A stretch of DNA of 64,000 nt, taken from positions 1 to 64,000 of the forward strand of contig NZ_JAYWCU010000115.1 of NCBI RefSeq assembly GCF_043780375.1, read 5' to 3'. Both the position numbers and the translations under genes were made by a program. The stretch's first letter is position 1; each line of letters begins with the position of its first letter. The DNA is from Emticicia sp043780375. GTDB lineage: Bacteria; Bacteroidota; Bacteroidia; Cytophagales; Spirosomataceae. Below the pieces are notes generated by a model. It made no database searches. It had not been told where the DNA came from and saw nothing but the letters and a program-made list of their open reading frames with translations. Below, in pieces: positions 1 to 8,992 of this stretch.

Positions 1-898
1 CCGAAACACTTCCATTACTCGCATGACGAAGGGTTCTTTTATTCAAATAAGTCAGCACATTGGCATTGACTACTACATCAATATCATTAGTTCCCCAAGG
101 AATATAGGCTTTGAAAGGATGAGGATATGCGATGCTAATTGGCAGAAAAAAAATCAAATTATGTAAAGCATTTTTATAAAAATGCCAGTTTTCAAACTCC
201 GCTTCTTGACCAAACCAAGTCATGTATGCTCCCGAATTTCTGAAACCATGAAAAAGATAATTATACCAATGTCTATTTTTACGGTTTTTGTCAAGAAAAC
301 TATCAAATGTTGCAAGATTCGCCATTTTCAGCGAATCATTTTTGCCAAAAATCTTTTGATTATACCAAATCGCCAAGTTTCCCAAAGCTGTGTCGTCGGC
401 ATCGTTGGCTACATTGGCGGCATTGTTGATAAACCGTCCTTTTAATTTAAAATTTGTTGGTCTATGAACAAATTGCTTGGTTTCTTTTCCCCATTTCAAA
501 TCTCGATTAGGTGGAAGTTTCTTCCAAAAATTAAATTGTACTCCTGTTGAATAACTCAAAACCTCAGGAAAAACCTTACGCAGCATAGGCAAAATTTGCT
601 TTTGCGAAGTATCAGCCAAATACATTTCTGCCAAAATATTATGAATACCAGCCATCGTGAAGCAATTAGAATCTCGGTATTTATTGCGACCACCCAAATA
701 CAGAAAAGCGGACTTCATTTGCATATATGCCTCCCATTCGCCTGCATATTGTTTGCCTACGATGGTTTCGGTACATTGTTTTTCGGCCAAATATATCAAA
801 CTCCCTGCAATAACTTTTTTTAATGAATCAGATGGAATTACCTGAGCCAAAGTGATTTTTGGTAGAAATATTATTAATATTAGAAACCGTATTTTCAT
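1..898 (-). CDS. Secreted protein of unknown function (3' end cut off by window)
   Basis: A reading frame opens with ATG at 898 on the minus strand and stays open to the window edge, giving about 299 residues. It begins MKIRFLILIIFLPKITLAQ, a clear signal peptide ending in an AQ cleavage site typical of Bacteroidota exported proteins. The mature part is rich in Trp, Tyr and Asn and contains an ADDTA stretch reminiscent of alpha/alpha-toroid enzymes such as terpenoid-cyclase-fold proteins. That resemblance is weak. I do not recognise the family. The C-terminus lies beyond position 1, so a sorting tail or membrane anchor cannot be judged. It ends a minus-strand run that starts at 3200. Confidence 0.7.
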   Translation of the reverse strand, partial: MKIRFLILIIFLPKITLAQVIPSDSLKKVIAGSLIYLAEKQCTETIVGKQYAGEWEAYMQMKSAFLYLGGRNKYRDSNCFTMAGIHNILAEMYLADTSQKQILPMLRKVFPEVLSYSTGVQFNFWKKLPPNRDLKWGKETKQFVHRPTNFKLKGRFINNAANVANDADDTALGNLAIWYNQKIFGKNDSLKMANLATFDSFLDKNRKNRHWYNYLFHGFRNSGAYMTWFGQEAEFENWHFYKNALHNLIFFLPISIAYPHPFKAYIPWGTNDIDVVVNANVLTYLNKRTLRHASNGSVS

Positions 899-1000
899 AA
901 AAAAAATAGCCCCAATAAAGAGGCTACACAAGAATATTTTTTTGATAAATAATTGATAATCAACCTCTAAAACTCACTCTATTATTGAGGCATTCAATCA

Positions 1001-1723
1001 TTAACTTATCACCATATTGTGATAAACCATCTGTACATCGTCGTCATCTTCGAGTCTTTCAATTAGTTTTTCTACGTCGGCAGCTTCTTCTTCGGTTAAT
1101 GTTTTAGTGTCGGTTGGCACTCGTTCAAAGTCAGAATTGAGAATTTCGATTCCTTTTTCTTCCAAATATTTTTGCAGCGTTCCGAATGCAGTAAATTCGC
1201 CATAAATATTAATTTGATTTGTTTCCTCATCTAAGAAAACCTCTTCTGCTCCAAAATCAATGAGTTCAAACTCTAATTCTTCAATATCTGTTTTGCCATT
1301 ATTTGCAATCTTGAAAACTGATTTTCGGTCGAAAACAAAATCTAACATTCCCGATGTACCCACAGTTCCACCACATCGGGTAAACGAACTACGAATATTT
1401 GCTATCGAACGGTTGGTATTATCGGTAGTACACTCAACCAAAACCGCTATGCCGTGTTGTGCATAGCCTTCGTAAACCATTTCTTTATAGTCTTCTTGGT
1501 CTTTCGACGAGGCACGTTTAATCGCATTGTCAACCGTTGCCTTGGGCATATTAGCTGCTTTCGCATTTTGTATCAATGCTCGCAAACGTGAGTTGCTGTC
1601 GGGGTCAATTCCTCCCGATTTTACCGCCATGGCAATATCTTTACCAATTCGTGTAAAAGTTCTTGCCATTTGCCCCCATCGCTTCATTTTGCGGGCTTTT
1701 CTAAATTCAAACGCTCTTCCCAT
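1001..1723 (-). CDS. yebC: YebC/PmpR (TACO1) family protein
   Basis: This 240-residue protein has the usual length of the YebC/TACO1 family and its signature N-terminus (MGRAFEFRKARKMKRWGQMA, followed by TFTRIGKDIAMAVKSGG). The middle carries NAKAANMPKATVDNAIKRA and the conserved EGYAQHGIAVLVE strand. The C-terminus ends in an acidic LEDDDDVQMVYHN motif seen in most members. Family members act in the cytoplasm, either as DNA-binding regulators or as factors that relieve ribosome stalling; which applies here cannot be read from sequence. The gene stands alone, with about 95 bp before the next gene and a plausible promoter in that gap. Confidence 0.95.
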   Translation of the reverse strand: MGRAFEFRKARKMKRWGQMARTFTRIGKDIAMAVKSGGIDPDSNSRLRALIQNAKAANMPKATVDNAIKRASSKDQEDYKEMVYEGYAQHGIAVLVECTTDNTNRSIANIRSSFTRCGGTVGTSGMLDFVFDRKSVFKIANNGKTDIEELEFELIDFGAEEVFLDEETNQINIYGEFTAFGTLQKYLEEKGIEILNSDFERVPTDTKTLTEEEAADVEKLIERLEDDDDVQMVYHNMVIS

Positions 1724-1761
1724 TATATTTTACTGAAAATGATATTTATAATTTCTTGATG

Positions 1762-1794
1762 CGAAATTATAAAATATTACTCAAAAATGCACAA
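1762..1794 (-). promoter_or_regulatory. Possible promoter of the yebC gene
   Basis: On the minus strand a TAATTTCG box (1762-1769) lies 22 nt downstream of a TTG (792-794 of the second kilobase, i.e. 1792-1794). It differs by one base from the Bacteroidota TAnnTTTG pattern. The start codon is about 40 nt downstream. Confidence 0.35.
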
Positions 1795-1818
1795 AAAATG
1801 AAAGAAAAGCCATTAAAC

Positions 1819-2472
1819 TTACTTTGTACGATAAGGCAAATGTTTGGCTACTTGCTCAATCAATTGGCTTGAAAGATGGTGAGGTGTATCCATTTGGTTG
1901 TTTGGTCGTTGCGAAAGGGTAGTTGACCAAAGCATTTCGCCACTGGCAGCATCAAATAGCTTCACGTTGGTTTCTACACCATCATTATTTCGATAGACCG
2001 GTAACATTTGAGGTGAACGCCTATCTATCTGTGTAATTCTGATTGCTAAATCTCCCGAAATTACTGCATCTACACCCAAAAGTTTGGCAATATCAGCTTT
2101 GTTTTGTCGGGCAATATCTTCTAATTTGATGCCATTGTCAGACAAAACTTTATTGGTTCGTGTAAAATCTTGAAATGCAATTTCGTAATGCCCTTTTTGT
2201 ACTTGACGAGCCACATAAGTAAACATTTCTTTTTGGGCATCTAAACTTGCCTCTCGCTCTTGCTTACTAAATTTGAGATTCGTATTATCAGTGCTTCGGT
2301 TACTTGGGTTTTCAAATTGCACATCAAATGGTAGAATAGCGATTCTTTGGTGGGTATTTCTTACTCGGGCGAAGTTTTCAGAAAGAAAATCTTTTGAAGT
2401 GGCACAAGCCGATAGCATCACAGCTACCAATACTCCTACGATAAGACTTTTATTTATTCGAATAGTTTTCAT
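1819..2472 (-). CDS. Putative outer-membrane lipoprotein
   Basis: The frame extends upstream to 2610, but I place the start at 2472. From there the protein begins MKTIRINKSLIVGVLVAVML followed by the lipobox SAC, a classic lipoprotein signal, giving 217 residues. The mature part has RIAILPFDVQF, a strand pattern like that opening CsgG-type and related surface lipoproteins, followed by a region resembling small-molecule or protein-binding lipoproteins that build an activity readout (DAVISGDLAIRITQ). This points to a periplasm-facing lipoprotein of the broad CsgG/DUF799-like fold. The exact family and function are uncertain. The neighbours give no functional clue. Confidence 0.75.
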   Translation of the reverse strand: MKTIRINKSLIVGVLVAVMLSACATSKDFLSENFARVRNTHQRIAILPFDVQFENPSNRSTDNTNLKFSKQEREASLDAQKEMFTYVARQVQKGHYEIAFQDFTRTNKVLSDNGIKLEDIARQNKADIAKLLGVDAVISGDLAIRITQIDRRSPQMLPVYRNNDGVETNVKLFDAASGEMLWSTTLSQRPNNQMDTPHHLSSQLIEQVAKHLPYRTK

Positions 2473-2675
2473 TTTATATATTGTTTTGTCAACTGTTAAA
2501 CGAAATGTAAGTAAACATTTATATGATAATGAAAAATTTAATCTAAACGTTGTATGGAAGTACAGATTTGATAAAACTAAGGGTATAAAAGTATGAGTAA
2601 AGGGGTTCAAACCGCTTCCATTGCACCAAGTCTATTCATTGAAGCTTGAATATGTTTTTCTGGAGAATCTAATAT

Positions 2676-3200
2676 TTATATAAACATCGCCTGCACTTCT
2701 TCTTTCAAAAATTTTAATGCTTCAGTAGTTGGCTGTTTACTTTCGGTAATAACTTTTTCAAGTATTTTTTTTGATAAATTTAGGGCAGAAGTATCAAGCG
2801 AAAGCTCAGATGCAGAAGTGTTTATCAACACTACAACCTCGTTCATTGATTGGCGTATTTTTTCCCAAACTTCATGCGAAATATAGATTTGTTGAGAAAG
2901 GTTATGACCAAATTCTTCTCTGATTTCATGCAAGATAACTCGTTGATAGTCAGATGCTTCTATGCCAGATGGGCTTACTCTAAGCAATAAATTATTTGGT
3001 GTGATTCGCTCTAAAAACAATGTCATTCGCTCATAAGCTTGTAAACGTAACGGTGTTATGAGTTCATTGTTTTTTTGTTTGAGTTCCAATTGTTTTTGCT
3101 CAAACTGTTTTTGTAGAAAAGTCTGAATAGTTAAATACATGCCGTATAAAACGGCAGCGGCTGGAATCAGTATTTTTAATAATTCGGTGATTGATTGCAT
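2676..3200 (-). CDS. Small membrane-anchored coiled-coil protein (DUF7935-like)
   Basis: Although the frame is open to 3335, the start is placed at 3200 because a promoter ends only about 15 nt upstream of it. The 174-residue product starts MQSITELLKILIPAAAVLYG, has one transmembrane helix at residues 9-27, then a Gln/Lys/Glu-rich coiled coil (about 28-45). A conserved-looking segment LRLQAYERMTLFLERI follows. That segment is typical of a small Bacteroidota family of unknown function, which I match from memory to DUF7935. The protein probably sits in the inner membrane with its C-terminal helical domain in the cytoplasm. Confidence 0.75.
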   Translation of the reverse strand: MQSITELLKILIPAAAVLYGMYLTIQTFLQKQFEQKQLELKQKNNELITPLRLQAYERMTLFLERITPNNLLLRVSPSGIEASDYQRVILHEIREEFGHNLSQQIYISHEVWEKIRQSMNEVVVLINTSASELSLDTSALNLSKKILEKVITESKQPTTEALKFLKEEVQAMFI

Positions 3201-3220
3201 TTTTTTGTTTTTATATTTCG

Positions 3221-3252
3221 CAAAAGTAAACCAAGCAAATTTTGCTTCAAAA
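3221..3252 (-). promoter_or_regulatory. Bacteroidota-type promoter
   Basis: On the minus strand TTTTG (3248-3252) is followed after 19 nt by TACTTTTG (3221-3228), an exact match to the TTTG-N19-TAnnTTTG pattern. Transcription would begin near 3215, which fits an ATG at 3200 and excludes the longer reading frame start at 3335. Confidence 0.65.
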
Positions 3253-3340
3253 CCGAAGGGAGTTTTTTTTAGTAAGAAGCCAAATCTTATAAATCTTGAA
3301 ATCGGTCTAATCGTGTCTATCTTTGTAGAAAACATAGAAT

Positions 3341-3619
3341 ATGGTCAGTTTTTCGGAAATAGCACGAGTAGAAATTTTGAAATCTTTAAATTCACCTCAA
3401 ATTCCAGAAGGTTATGCTTTGCGGGTAGGTTTGAAAGGTGGAGCTTGTGCAGCAACCTACCTTTTGGGACTTGATAAAGCGACAGAAAATGATGAATTAT
3501 ACGAAGTTGAAGGTGTAAAAGTGCTGATTGATAAGCGACATTTGATGTACTTAATTGGCGTACAGATTGATTACGCCCAAACTGAAGAAGGCATGGGTTT
3601 TACGATTGTGAAAGTATAG
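3341..3619 (+). CDS. IscA/HesB-like protein lacking the C-terminal cysteine pair
   Basis: The 92-residue protein follows the A-type iron-sulfur carrier fold: residues 1-30 match the start of IscA/SufA proteins, GYALRVGLKGGACAATYLLGLD holds the first cysteine (about residue 36), and GVKVLIDKRHLMYLIGVQIDYA matches the conserved core. Canonical members end with a CxC pair that holds the cluster. Here the chain stops at GMGFTIVKV without it. It may therefore be a degenerate or cluster-independent member, a form found elsewhere in this phylum. It lies 70 bp upstream of the large histidine kinase and diverges from the gene at 2676-3200. Confidence 0.85.
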   Translation: MVSFSEIARVEILKSLNSPQIPEGYALRVGLKGGACAATYLLGLDKATENDELYEVEGVKVLIDKRHLMYLIGVQIDYAQTEEGMGFTIVKV

Positions 3620-3689
3620 CTCATTTATTGTTGTCTTTGGCATGATTTTCGTGTAATCTGGTTTAGCATTTAAAGTAATCAAAAAGGTA

Positions 3690-6600
3690 TTGAAGTTTCT
3701 GAAAAAACATATTTTTTTAATTCTTTCCGCAGTATTTTTGGGAATCTCGGCGTTAAACTTTTTTATTTTTGAAAAAGATGCACCAGGTGCTTCGGAACAG
3801 CATTATATTTCTTCGATTCGTAACCGAGTCAAAGATGAAATTTTGCGGTCAAAAGCTGAGTTGCTTGATATTGGTACACAGTACCAAAAATCATCGGGAA
3901 GTGCTTTTTTGAATTTTGAAACACCCACTGCCTATCCTTATTATATCTTCAGAAACGGACAATTATTATACTGGTCAGACCACCGCTATGTGCCTGATTA
4001 TCAGGAACTTCCAAAAGCTGAACAAAGTAGGTTGCTAAATGCTGAAAATGGGAAATACATTACCAATACAATTAACTTCAATTATCAAGGAAATAAAGTC
4101 GAGATTTTTTCATTAATTAATCTCTACCGTAGGTTTCGAAATGAAAATGATTACCTTAAAAACGGCTATAATAATCAGATTTTTATTACCGAACCAAAGG
4201 ATATTAGAAATAGTAAAAACAAACAAAAATTTCTAAATATTACTGACGATAAAGGAACCTTTTTGTTTTCAATTATACCTCCCAAGGTCGAAAAAATAAA
4301 TTCGCCAAATATTCCAACCAACACACTTTTTTTGCTTGCTATTAGTATTTTGTTGTTTGGTGTTTATATTTTAGTTTGGATTAATAGCCTTCGCAAAAAA
4401 CACCAATTTGGTCGAGCATTCATTTTGTTGATGTTTTATTTGTTTTTTGTTAGGCTTGTAATGCTCGCAAATAGTATTCCGTTTATTTTTTATGAATCAA
4501 GTGTTTTTAATCCTAAGTTTTTGACTATAAATGAGTTAGCTCCGTCTTTAGGCGATGTAGTACTTAATTCTTTGGTAGTTTTTATCTTGGTCGGATACTT
4601 GGTTCTTCATTTTTACCGTTCAACTCTTTACTACAAATTATTCAAGGCATCGAAGGTAATTCAAACTATCGTTTCGATTCTTTTGGTTGTAGTTACGGTT
4701 ATCACAACATCTTTTTGTTTTCGCAATCTGTGTAATATTTATGAAAAATCGCAGTTTAGTTTAGACCTTGCCTTGAGCATTTCTTTTTCTTCGTTGAAAG
4801 TGGCCACTTTGGTGCTTTATCTTTTAGTTTCTATCATATTTTTCTTATCTACTCATTTATTTATAAGCCTTTTTCTTAGATTCAATAAATTCAAAAAAGA
4901 CGGGATTTGGAAATGGGTAGTTGGTTCAATCATAGGGCTTGTTTTTGTTGCAATTTTTGACCAGTTTAGATGGATATACATTGTTGTTGAACTCTATTTT
5001 TTGATTATTTATCTTAATAAATTTCCTCGTTTTTTTTATAGTTTCAAATACAAAACAACCATGTATTTTTTCACTGGGGCATTTGTTTTCGCCTTAATTG
5101 GAATGTACGTGATTCATGCTGAAGAATTGAAAAAAGACTTTTTTGACAAACAAAATTTTGGTAAAAAATACTTAGCAGAAAATGATTTATTGGGGGAAGG
5201 TTTGTTTCCAAGGGTTATTCAGACAATCCAACAAGATACGGCAATCAAACAAGCAATTATAAGACAAACTCTTGCTCGTGAACAAACGCAGCAGATTGTT
5301 AAGAGCAAACACCTTGATTTATATTTCGACCGCTACGATACTGAAGTGCTGGCTTTTGATAAAAATGGAAACTCACTCGACATCTCAGAAGGCTCACAAA
5401 ACTTGTCATTTTACGAAAATAATTATCATCAAACCGCTTTTAAAACGACCAATCCTGACGTCTATTTTATAAATGAAGTAGGCAATAATTTTATTAAACA
5501 ATACCTTGTTTTTATTTCGATTGAAGAAAATGGAGTTTTGTTGGGGAATGTCGTATTAGATTTAAAAATACGAGATGAGTTTGCTCAAAGTGTTTACCCG
5601 GAGTTATTATTAGATAAAAAATTTACGCAAACTCCAGATACAAAAAATTATAGTTATGCTATTTTTGATAAAAGTAATCACCTGATTTTTAGTTCGGGAA
5701 GCTATAATTATGTACGAAAATTGCCAATGTCGCTGCTATCAGACTCAGCTCTCTACAAAAAAGGTATTCAACTTCATGATTTTATCCATGTGGGAAAAAT
5801 AGGGCAGAATGGACGTAAAATTGTAATTTCGACAAAGTACCAAGTATGGCGAAATATTTTCTCTAATTTCTCCTTTTTGTTCCTTTTATCAGTACTTTTC
5901 ATCATTATAATAATGATACTTTATGCCATCAATTATGGTTTTCGGAACATCAATGTTAATTTTTCAACCAAGATTCAACTCTATCTCAATGCAGCATTTT
6001 TATCGCCTTTATTATTGGTAATTATCATAACTTTGAGTGTCATTGACTCAACTTTTGTCAGTAATCAAGAAAAAGCATATCTTGATAACACGAAAAATAT
6101 TACTTCAACGGTTCAGCTTCAACTCGAAAGTTTTATTCAGAAACGCATGAGTCGAGCATTTTTAGAGCAAGAAATCAATGATTTAGCACGTGATACCAAG
6201 TTAGATATTAATTTTTATGGACTTGATGGTAAGTTAAATCTAACTACTCGACCTTTGGTTTATGAATATGGTTTGCTCTCTACTTTTATCAATCCAATGG
6301 CATATCGCCGTATTTTGGAGGAGAAAGAAAATGAAGTTTTGCTGCCCGAAACGCTCGGAAGTTTGAACTACAAAACAGCGTATATGAGTATCAAAGGACA
6401 CGATAGTAAACCAATTGGGGTTATTGGAATTCCATTTTTTGATGCAAAACCAACACTTGACCGTCAGGTTACTGATGTAGTTGCTTCTATTTTGAGTATT
6501 TTTGCTTGGCTTTTCTTAATTTTATTGATTATTTCATACTTTGCTTCTAACGTGCTTACAAATCCGCTTCGATTGGTTGCCCAGCAATTAAAAAACACTA

Positions 6601-7406
6601 ATTTAGATAAACTGCATGATCGACTTGTGTGGAATTCGGATGATGAAATCGGTATTTTAATGCGAGAATATAACAAAATGTTGAAGAAATTGGAAGAAAG
6701 CAAAGTGGCATTGTCGATGAGTGAAAAACAAACGGCTTGGCGAGAAATGGCAAAGCAAGTTGCTCACGAAATCAAAAATCCGCTAACTCCAATGAAATTG
6801 TCGATCCAACAATTGCAACGTACTTTGGTTGTCGATAATCCAAAAGCAAAGGAACGCATCGGTAGGGCATTAAACTCCCTTACTGAACAGATTGATAATA
6901 TCAGCGAAATTGCCAATTCGTTTTCAGAATTTGCTAAAATGCCAGTTCCACGTAATGAAGTTTTTGACCTTGTGCCATTGATTCAAAAATCGGCTGATTT
7001 GTATGCTGAAGACGAACGTATTTCGCTCAATGCATATATTAAAGAAAAAGAAGCTTGGGTAGTTGGCGACCGTCAGTTTATGAGCAGGGTTATTACTAAC
7101 TTGATTATCAATGGAATACAGTCAGTTCCGCCAGATAAACGTGCCATTATTAATCTTCGATTATACCGAAATGAGGACGATAATCTTGCCATTATTGAAA
7201 TTCAAGATAACGGTTCGGGTATTCCTGAAAACATCCGTCAGCGGGTGTTTATTCCAAATTTTACTACAAAAGTAGGCGGTTCAGGACTTGGGCTGGCAAT
7301 GGCTCGCCGTGGAGTAGAACACGCAGGAGGAAATATTTGGTTTGAAACCGAAACCGAACGTGGTACAACTTTCTTTATTGATTTGCCACTAGCAATTAGG
7401 CAATAG
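3690..7406 (+). CDS. Large NtrY-like membrane sensor histidine kinase
   Basis: The 1238-residue kinase starts at a TTG codon (3690); no ATG or GTG occurs between the upstream stop at 3654 and this point. An N-terminal transmembrane helix, a periplasmic loop, a block of about eight helices (residues 210-470), a second sensor loop and a final helix near 930-955 precede a HAMP linker. The kinase core has the H-box AKQVAHEIKNPLTP (His near 1025), an N-box NLIINGIQSV, and G-boxes DNGSGIPENI and GGSGLGLAMARRG. The family phosphorylates an NtrX-type response regulator, but none is adjacent. The multi-helix sensor part is much longer than in classic NtrY, so the signal is unknown. Confidence 0.92.
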   Translation: MKFLKKHIFLILSAVFLGISALNFFIFEKDAPGASEQHYISSIRNRVKDEILRSKAELLDIGTQYQKSSGSAFLNFETPTAYPYYIFRNGQLLYWSDHRYVPDYQELPKAEQSRLLNAENGKYITNTINFNYQGNKVEIFSLINLYRRFRNENDYLKNGYNNQIFITEPKDIRNSKNKQKFLNITDDKGTFLFSIIPPKVEKINSPNIPTNTLFLLAISILLFGVYILVWINSLRKKHQFGRAFILLMFYLFFVRLVMLANSIPFIFYESSVFNPKFLTINELAPSLGDVVLNSLVVFILVGYLVLHFYRSTLYYKLFKASKVIQTIVSILLVVVTVITTSFCFRNLCNIYEKSQFSLDLALSISFSSLKVATLVLYLLVSIIFFLSTHLFISLFLRFNKFKKDGIWKWVVGSIIGLVFVAIFDQFRWIYIVVELYFLIIYLNKFPRFFYSFKYKTTMYFFTGAFVFALIGMYVIHAEELKKDFFDKQNFGKKYLAENDLLGEGLFPRVIQTIQQDTAIKQAIIRQTLAREQTQQIVKSKHLDLYFDRYDTEVLAFDKNGNSLDISEGSQNLSFYENNYHQTAFKTTNPDVYFINEVGNNFIKQYLVFISIEENGVLLGNVVLDLKIRDEFAQSVYPELLLDKKFTQTPDTKNYSYAIFDKSNHLIFSSGSYNYVRKLPMSLLSDSALYKKGIQLHDFIHVGKIGQNGRKIVISTKYQVWRNIFSNFSFLFLLSVLFIIIIMILYAINYGFRNINVNFSTKIQLYLNAAFLSPLLLVIIITLSVIDSTFVSNQEKAYLDNTKNITSTVQLQLESFIQKRMSRAFLEQEINDLARDTKLDINFYGLDGKLNLTTRPLVYEYGLLSTFINPMAYRRILEEKENEVLLPETLGSLNYKTAYMSIKGHDSKPIGVIGIPFFDAKPTLDRQVTDVVASILSIFAWLFLILLIISYFASNVLTNPLRLVAQQLKNTNLDKLHDRLVWNSDDEIGILMREYNKMLKKLEESKVALSMSEKQTAWREMAKQVAHEIKNPLTPMKLSIQQLQRTLVVDNPKAKERIGRALNSLTEQIDNISEIANSFSEFAKMPVPRNEVFDLVPLIQKSADLYAEDERISLNAYIKEKEAWVVGDRQFMSRVITNLIINGIQSVPPDKRAIINLRLYRNEDDNLAIIEIQDNGSGIPENIRQRVFIPNFTTKVGGSGLGLAMARRGVEHAGGNIWFETETERGTTFFIDLPLAIRQ

Positions 7407-7410
7407 TTTT

Positions 7411-8925
7411 TTAAACAACCTCTATTTCCATCCATTTATTCGTACCTCCACAAAGCCAACTGGCATTGAAACCATTTTCTTTTAAGAATTTAGCTCCATC
7501 TGCCGAGCGTCCACCACCTTTTCCGCAGGCAATAATAATCTGAAAATCCTTGTTAAGATTTTGAATACTTTCTCTCAAATCTGTCAAGGAAATATTTATT
7601 GCATTTGGAATGTGGGCATATTCAAATTCTTCTTTCGACCTTACATCAATAATTTGTATTTTTTTATTGCGTTGAAGAGCCAATTTTACTTCTTCTATGT
7701 CGATACATTCTTTAACTGTGCTGACTGTTGTAGGCATACGAAATTTTATTATCAATGACGAAATGATTGTAAGTCCACCAATTAAAATAATGGCATATTG
7801 TACGCCAAAAATATCGGCCGTAATACCCGAAATAATTGCCCCGAAGGCATAGCCTAAATCTCTCCAAAGTCTAAACGTTCCGATGCTTTCTGCCCGTTGT
7901 TTCGGACTTGTAGCTTGGGCAATGGTCGACAAAAAAGTTGGATAAACCAATGCCGTACCCAATCCTAAGATGGTAGAAATGCCGATAAGTACAAAAAAAT
8001 TATTGCTAAAAGGAATACATATAATAGCAATGCCTTGTAGTAGCATTCCCCAAAATAACATTGTTTTTTTAGAATAAATATCCGACATTTTCCCTGTAAA
8101 AAGCTGTCCGATGCCCCAAACCGTAGGATAAATGGCTGTAATGATACCAATATTTTGGGTATTGTATTTCAATGAAATTAGCACAATTGGAAATAATCCC
8201 CAAATCATACCATCGTTTAGATTATTGACTAAGCCAGCTTGCGTAACCGAACTCAGCGTTTTGTTTTTAAATGTAGTTTCCAAAAAAACATTTTCCAGTT
8301 GTGCCGAATTATCGCTTATACTTTCTTTCTGTACAAAAGCTCTTGTATCTTTTACTAACAAGAGGGTTATCAAAAATCCGATTATCGAGATAAAAATGCC
8401 AATATAAAATGGATAGGGTGTTATGCCATATTTATTAGCTACGTAACCCGACAAAAATGCCACGACTCCAACCGAAAAATAACCCGCAAATTCGTTTAGT
8501 CCCATGGCAAAACCACGGTCTTTTTCGCCGACCAAATCTATTTTCATTACAACAGTACTACTCCAAGTCAATCCTTGACTTATTCCGAGTAGAATATTTG
8601 CCACAATCACCCAATTCCAACTCGTGGCGTTGATCAATATAAATGGAATCGGAATGGCTATTAACCAACCCAAAAGCAATAAATTTTTTCGACCATATTT
8701 GTTAGCGAGTTTTCCTGTGAAGTAATTTGTGATTGCTTTTGTGATACCAAAAGCGGTAATAAATGATAAAATGGCGGTTTTGGAAGCCATGCCAAATTGG
8801 AGTTCGGCAAATTGCGGAATAATGCTTCGTTCCATGCCAATCATGCCGCCTACAAAAGCGTTGACAATGATTAAAATTGTAAACTGTTGCCAATTTTCTT
8901 TCAACCCTAATTGTATATTTTTCAT
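7411..8925 (-). CDS. MFS transporter with C-terminal rhodanese domain
   Basis: The start is placed at 8925 (MKNIQLGLKENWQQ), eleven codons inside the longest frame. Residues 1-390 form a twelve-helix major facilitator with the loop motif GKLANKYGRKNLLLLG between helices 2 and 3 and a second copy GKMSDIYSKKTMLFWG after helix 8. Residues 410-504 form a rhodanese domain whose active-site loop is CGKGGGRS (Cys near 465). Rhodaneses move sulfane sulfur, so the exported or imported substrate may be a sulfur compound; this is inference. The gene lies just downstream of a Crp/Fnr-type regulator on the same strand, with 67 bp between them. Confidence 0.88.
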   Translation of the reverse strand: MKNIQLGLKENWQQFTILIIVNAFVGGMIGMERSIIPQFAELQFGMASKTAILSFITAFGITKAITNYFTGKLANKYGRKNLLLLGWLIAIPIPFILINATSWNWVIVANILLGISQGLTWSSTVVMKIDLVGEKDRGFAMGLNEFAGYFSVGVVAFLSGYVANKYGITPYPFYIGIFISIIGFLITLLLVKDTRAFVQKESISDNSAQLENVFLETTFKNKTLSSVTQAGLVNNLNDGMIWGLFPIVLISLKYNTQNIGIITAIYPTVWGIGQLFTGKMSDIYSKKTMLFWGMLLQGIAIICIPFSNNFFVLIGISTILGLGTALVYPTFLSTIAQATSPKQRAESIGTFRLWRDLGYAFGAIISGITADIFGVQYAIILIGGLTIISSLIIKFRMPTTVSTVKECIDIEEVKLALQRNKKIQIIDVRSKEEFEYAHIPNAINISLTDLRESIQNLNKDFQIIIACGKGGGRSADGAKFLKENGFNASWLCGGTNKWMEIEVV

Positions 8926-8992
8926 TGTTATCAAGAATATACAACAAAGGTGAGCCAAGCAAAAAACTATTCCTTTAACATTTGATAAATAA

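Noticed and set aside
182..845. Plus-strand frames near the left edge
   Set aside because: They lie opposite the long signal-peptide-bearing minus-strand gene that ends beyond position 1.
3201..3335. N-terminal extension of the small membrane protein
   Set aside because: A promoter with both boxes lies inside it, only about 15-20 nt before the ATG at 3200.
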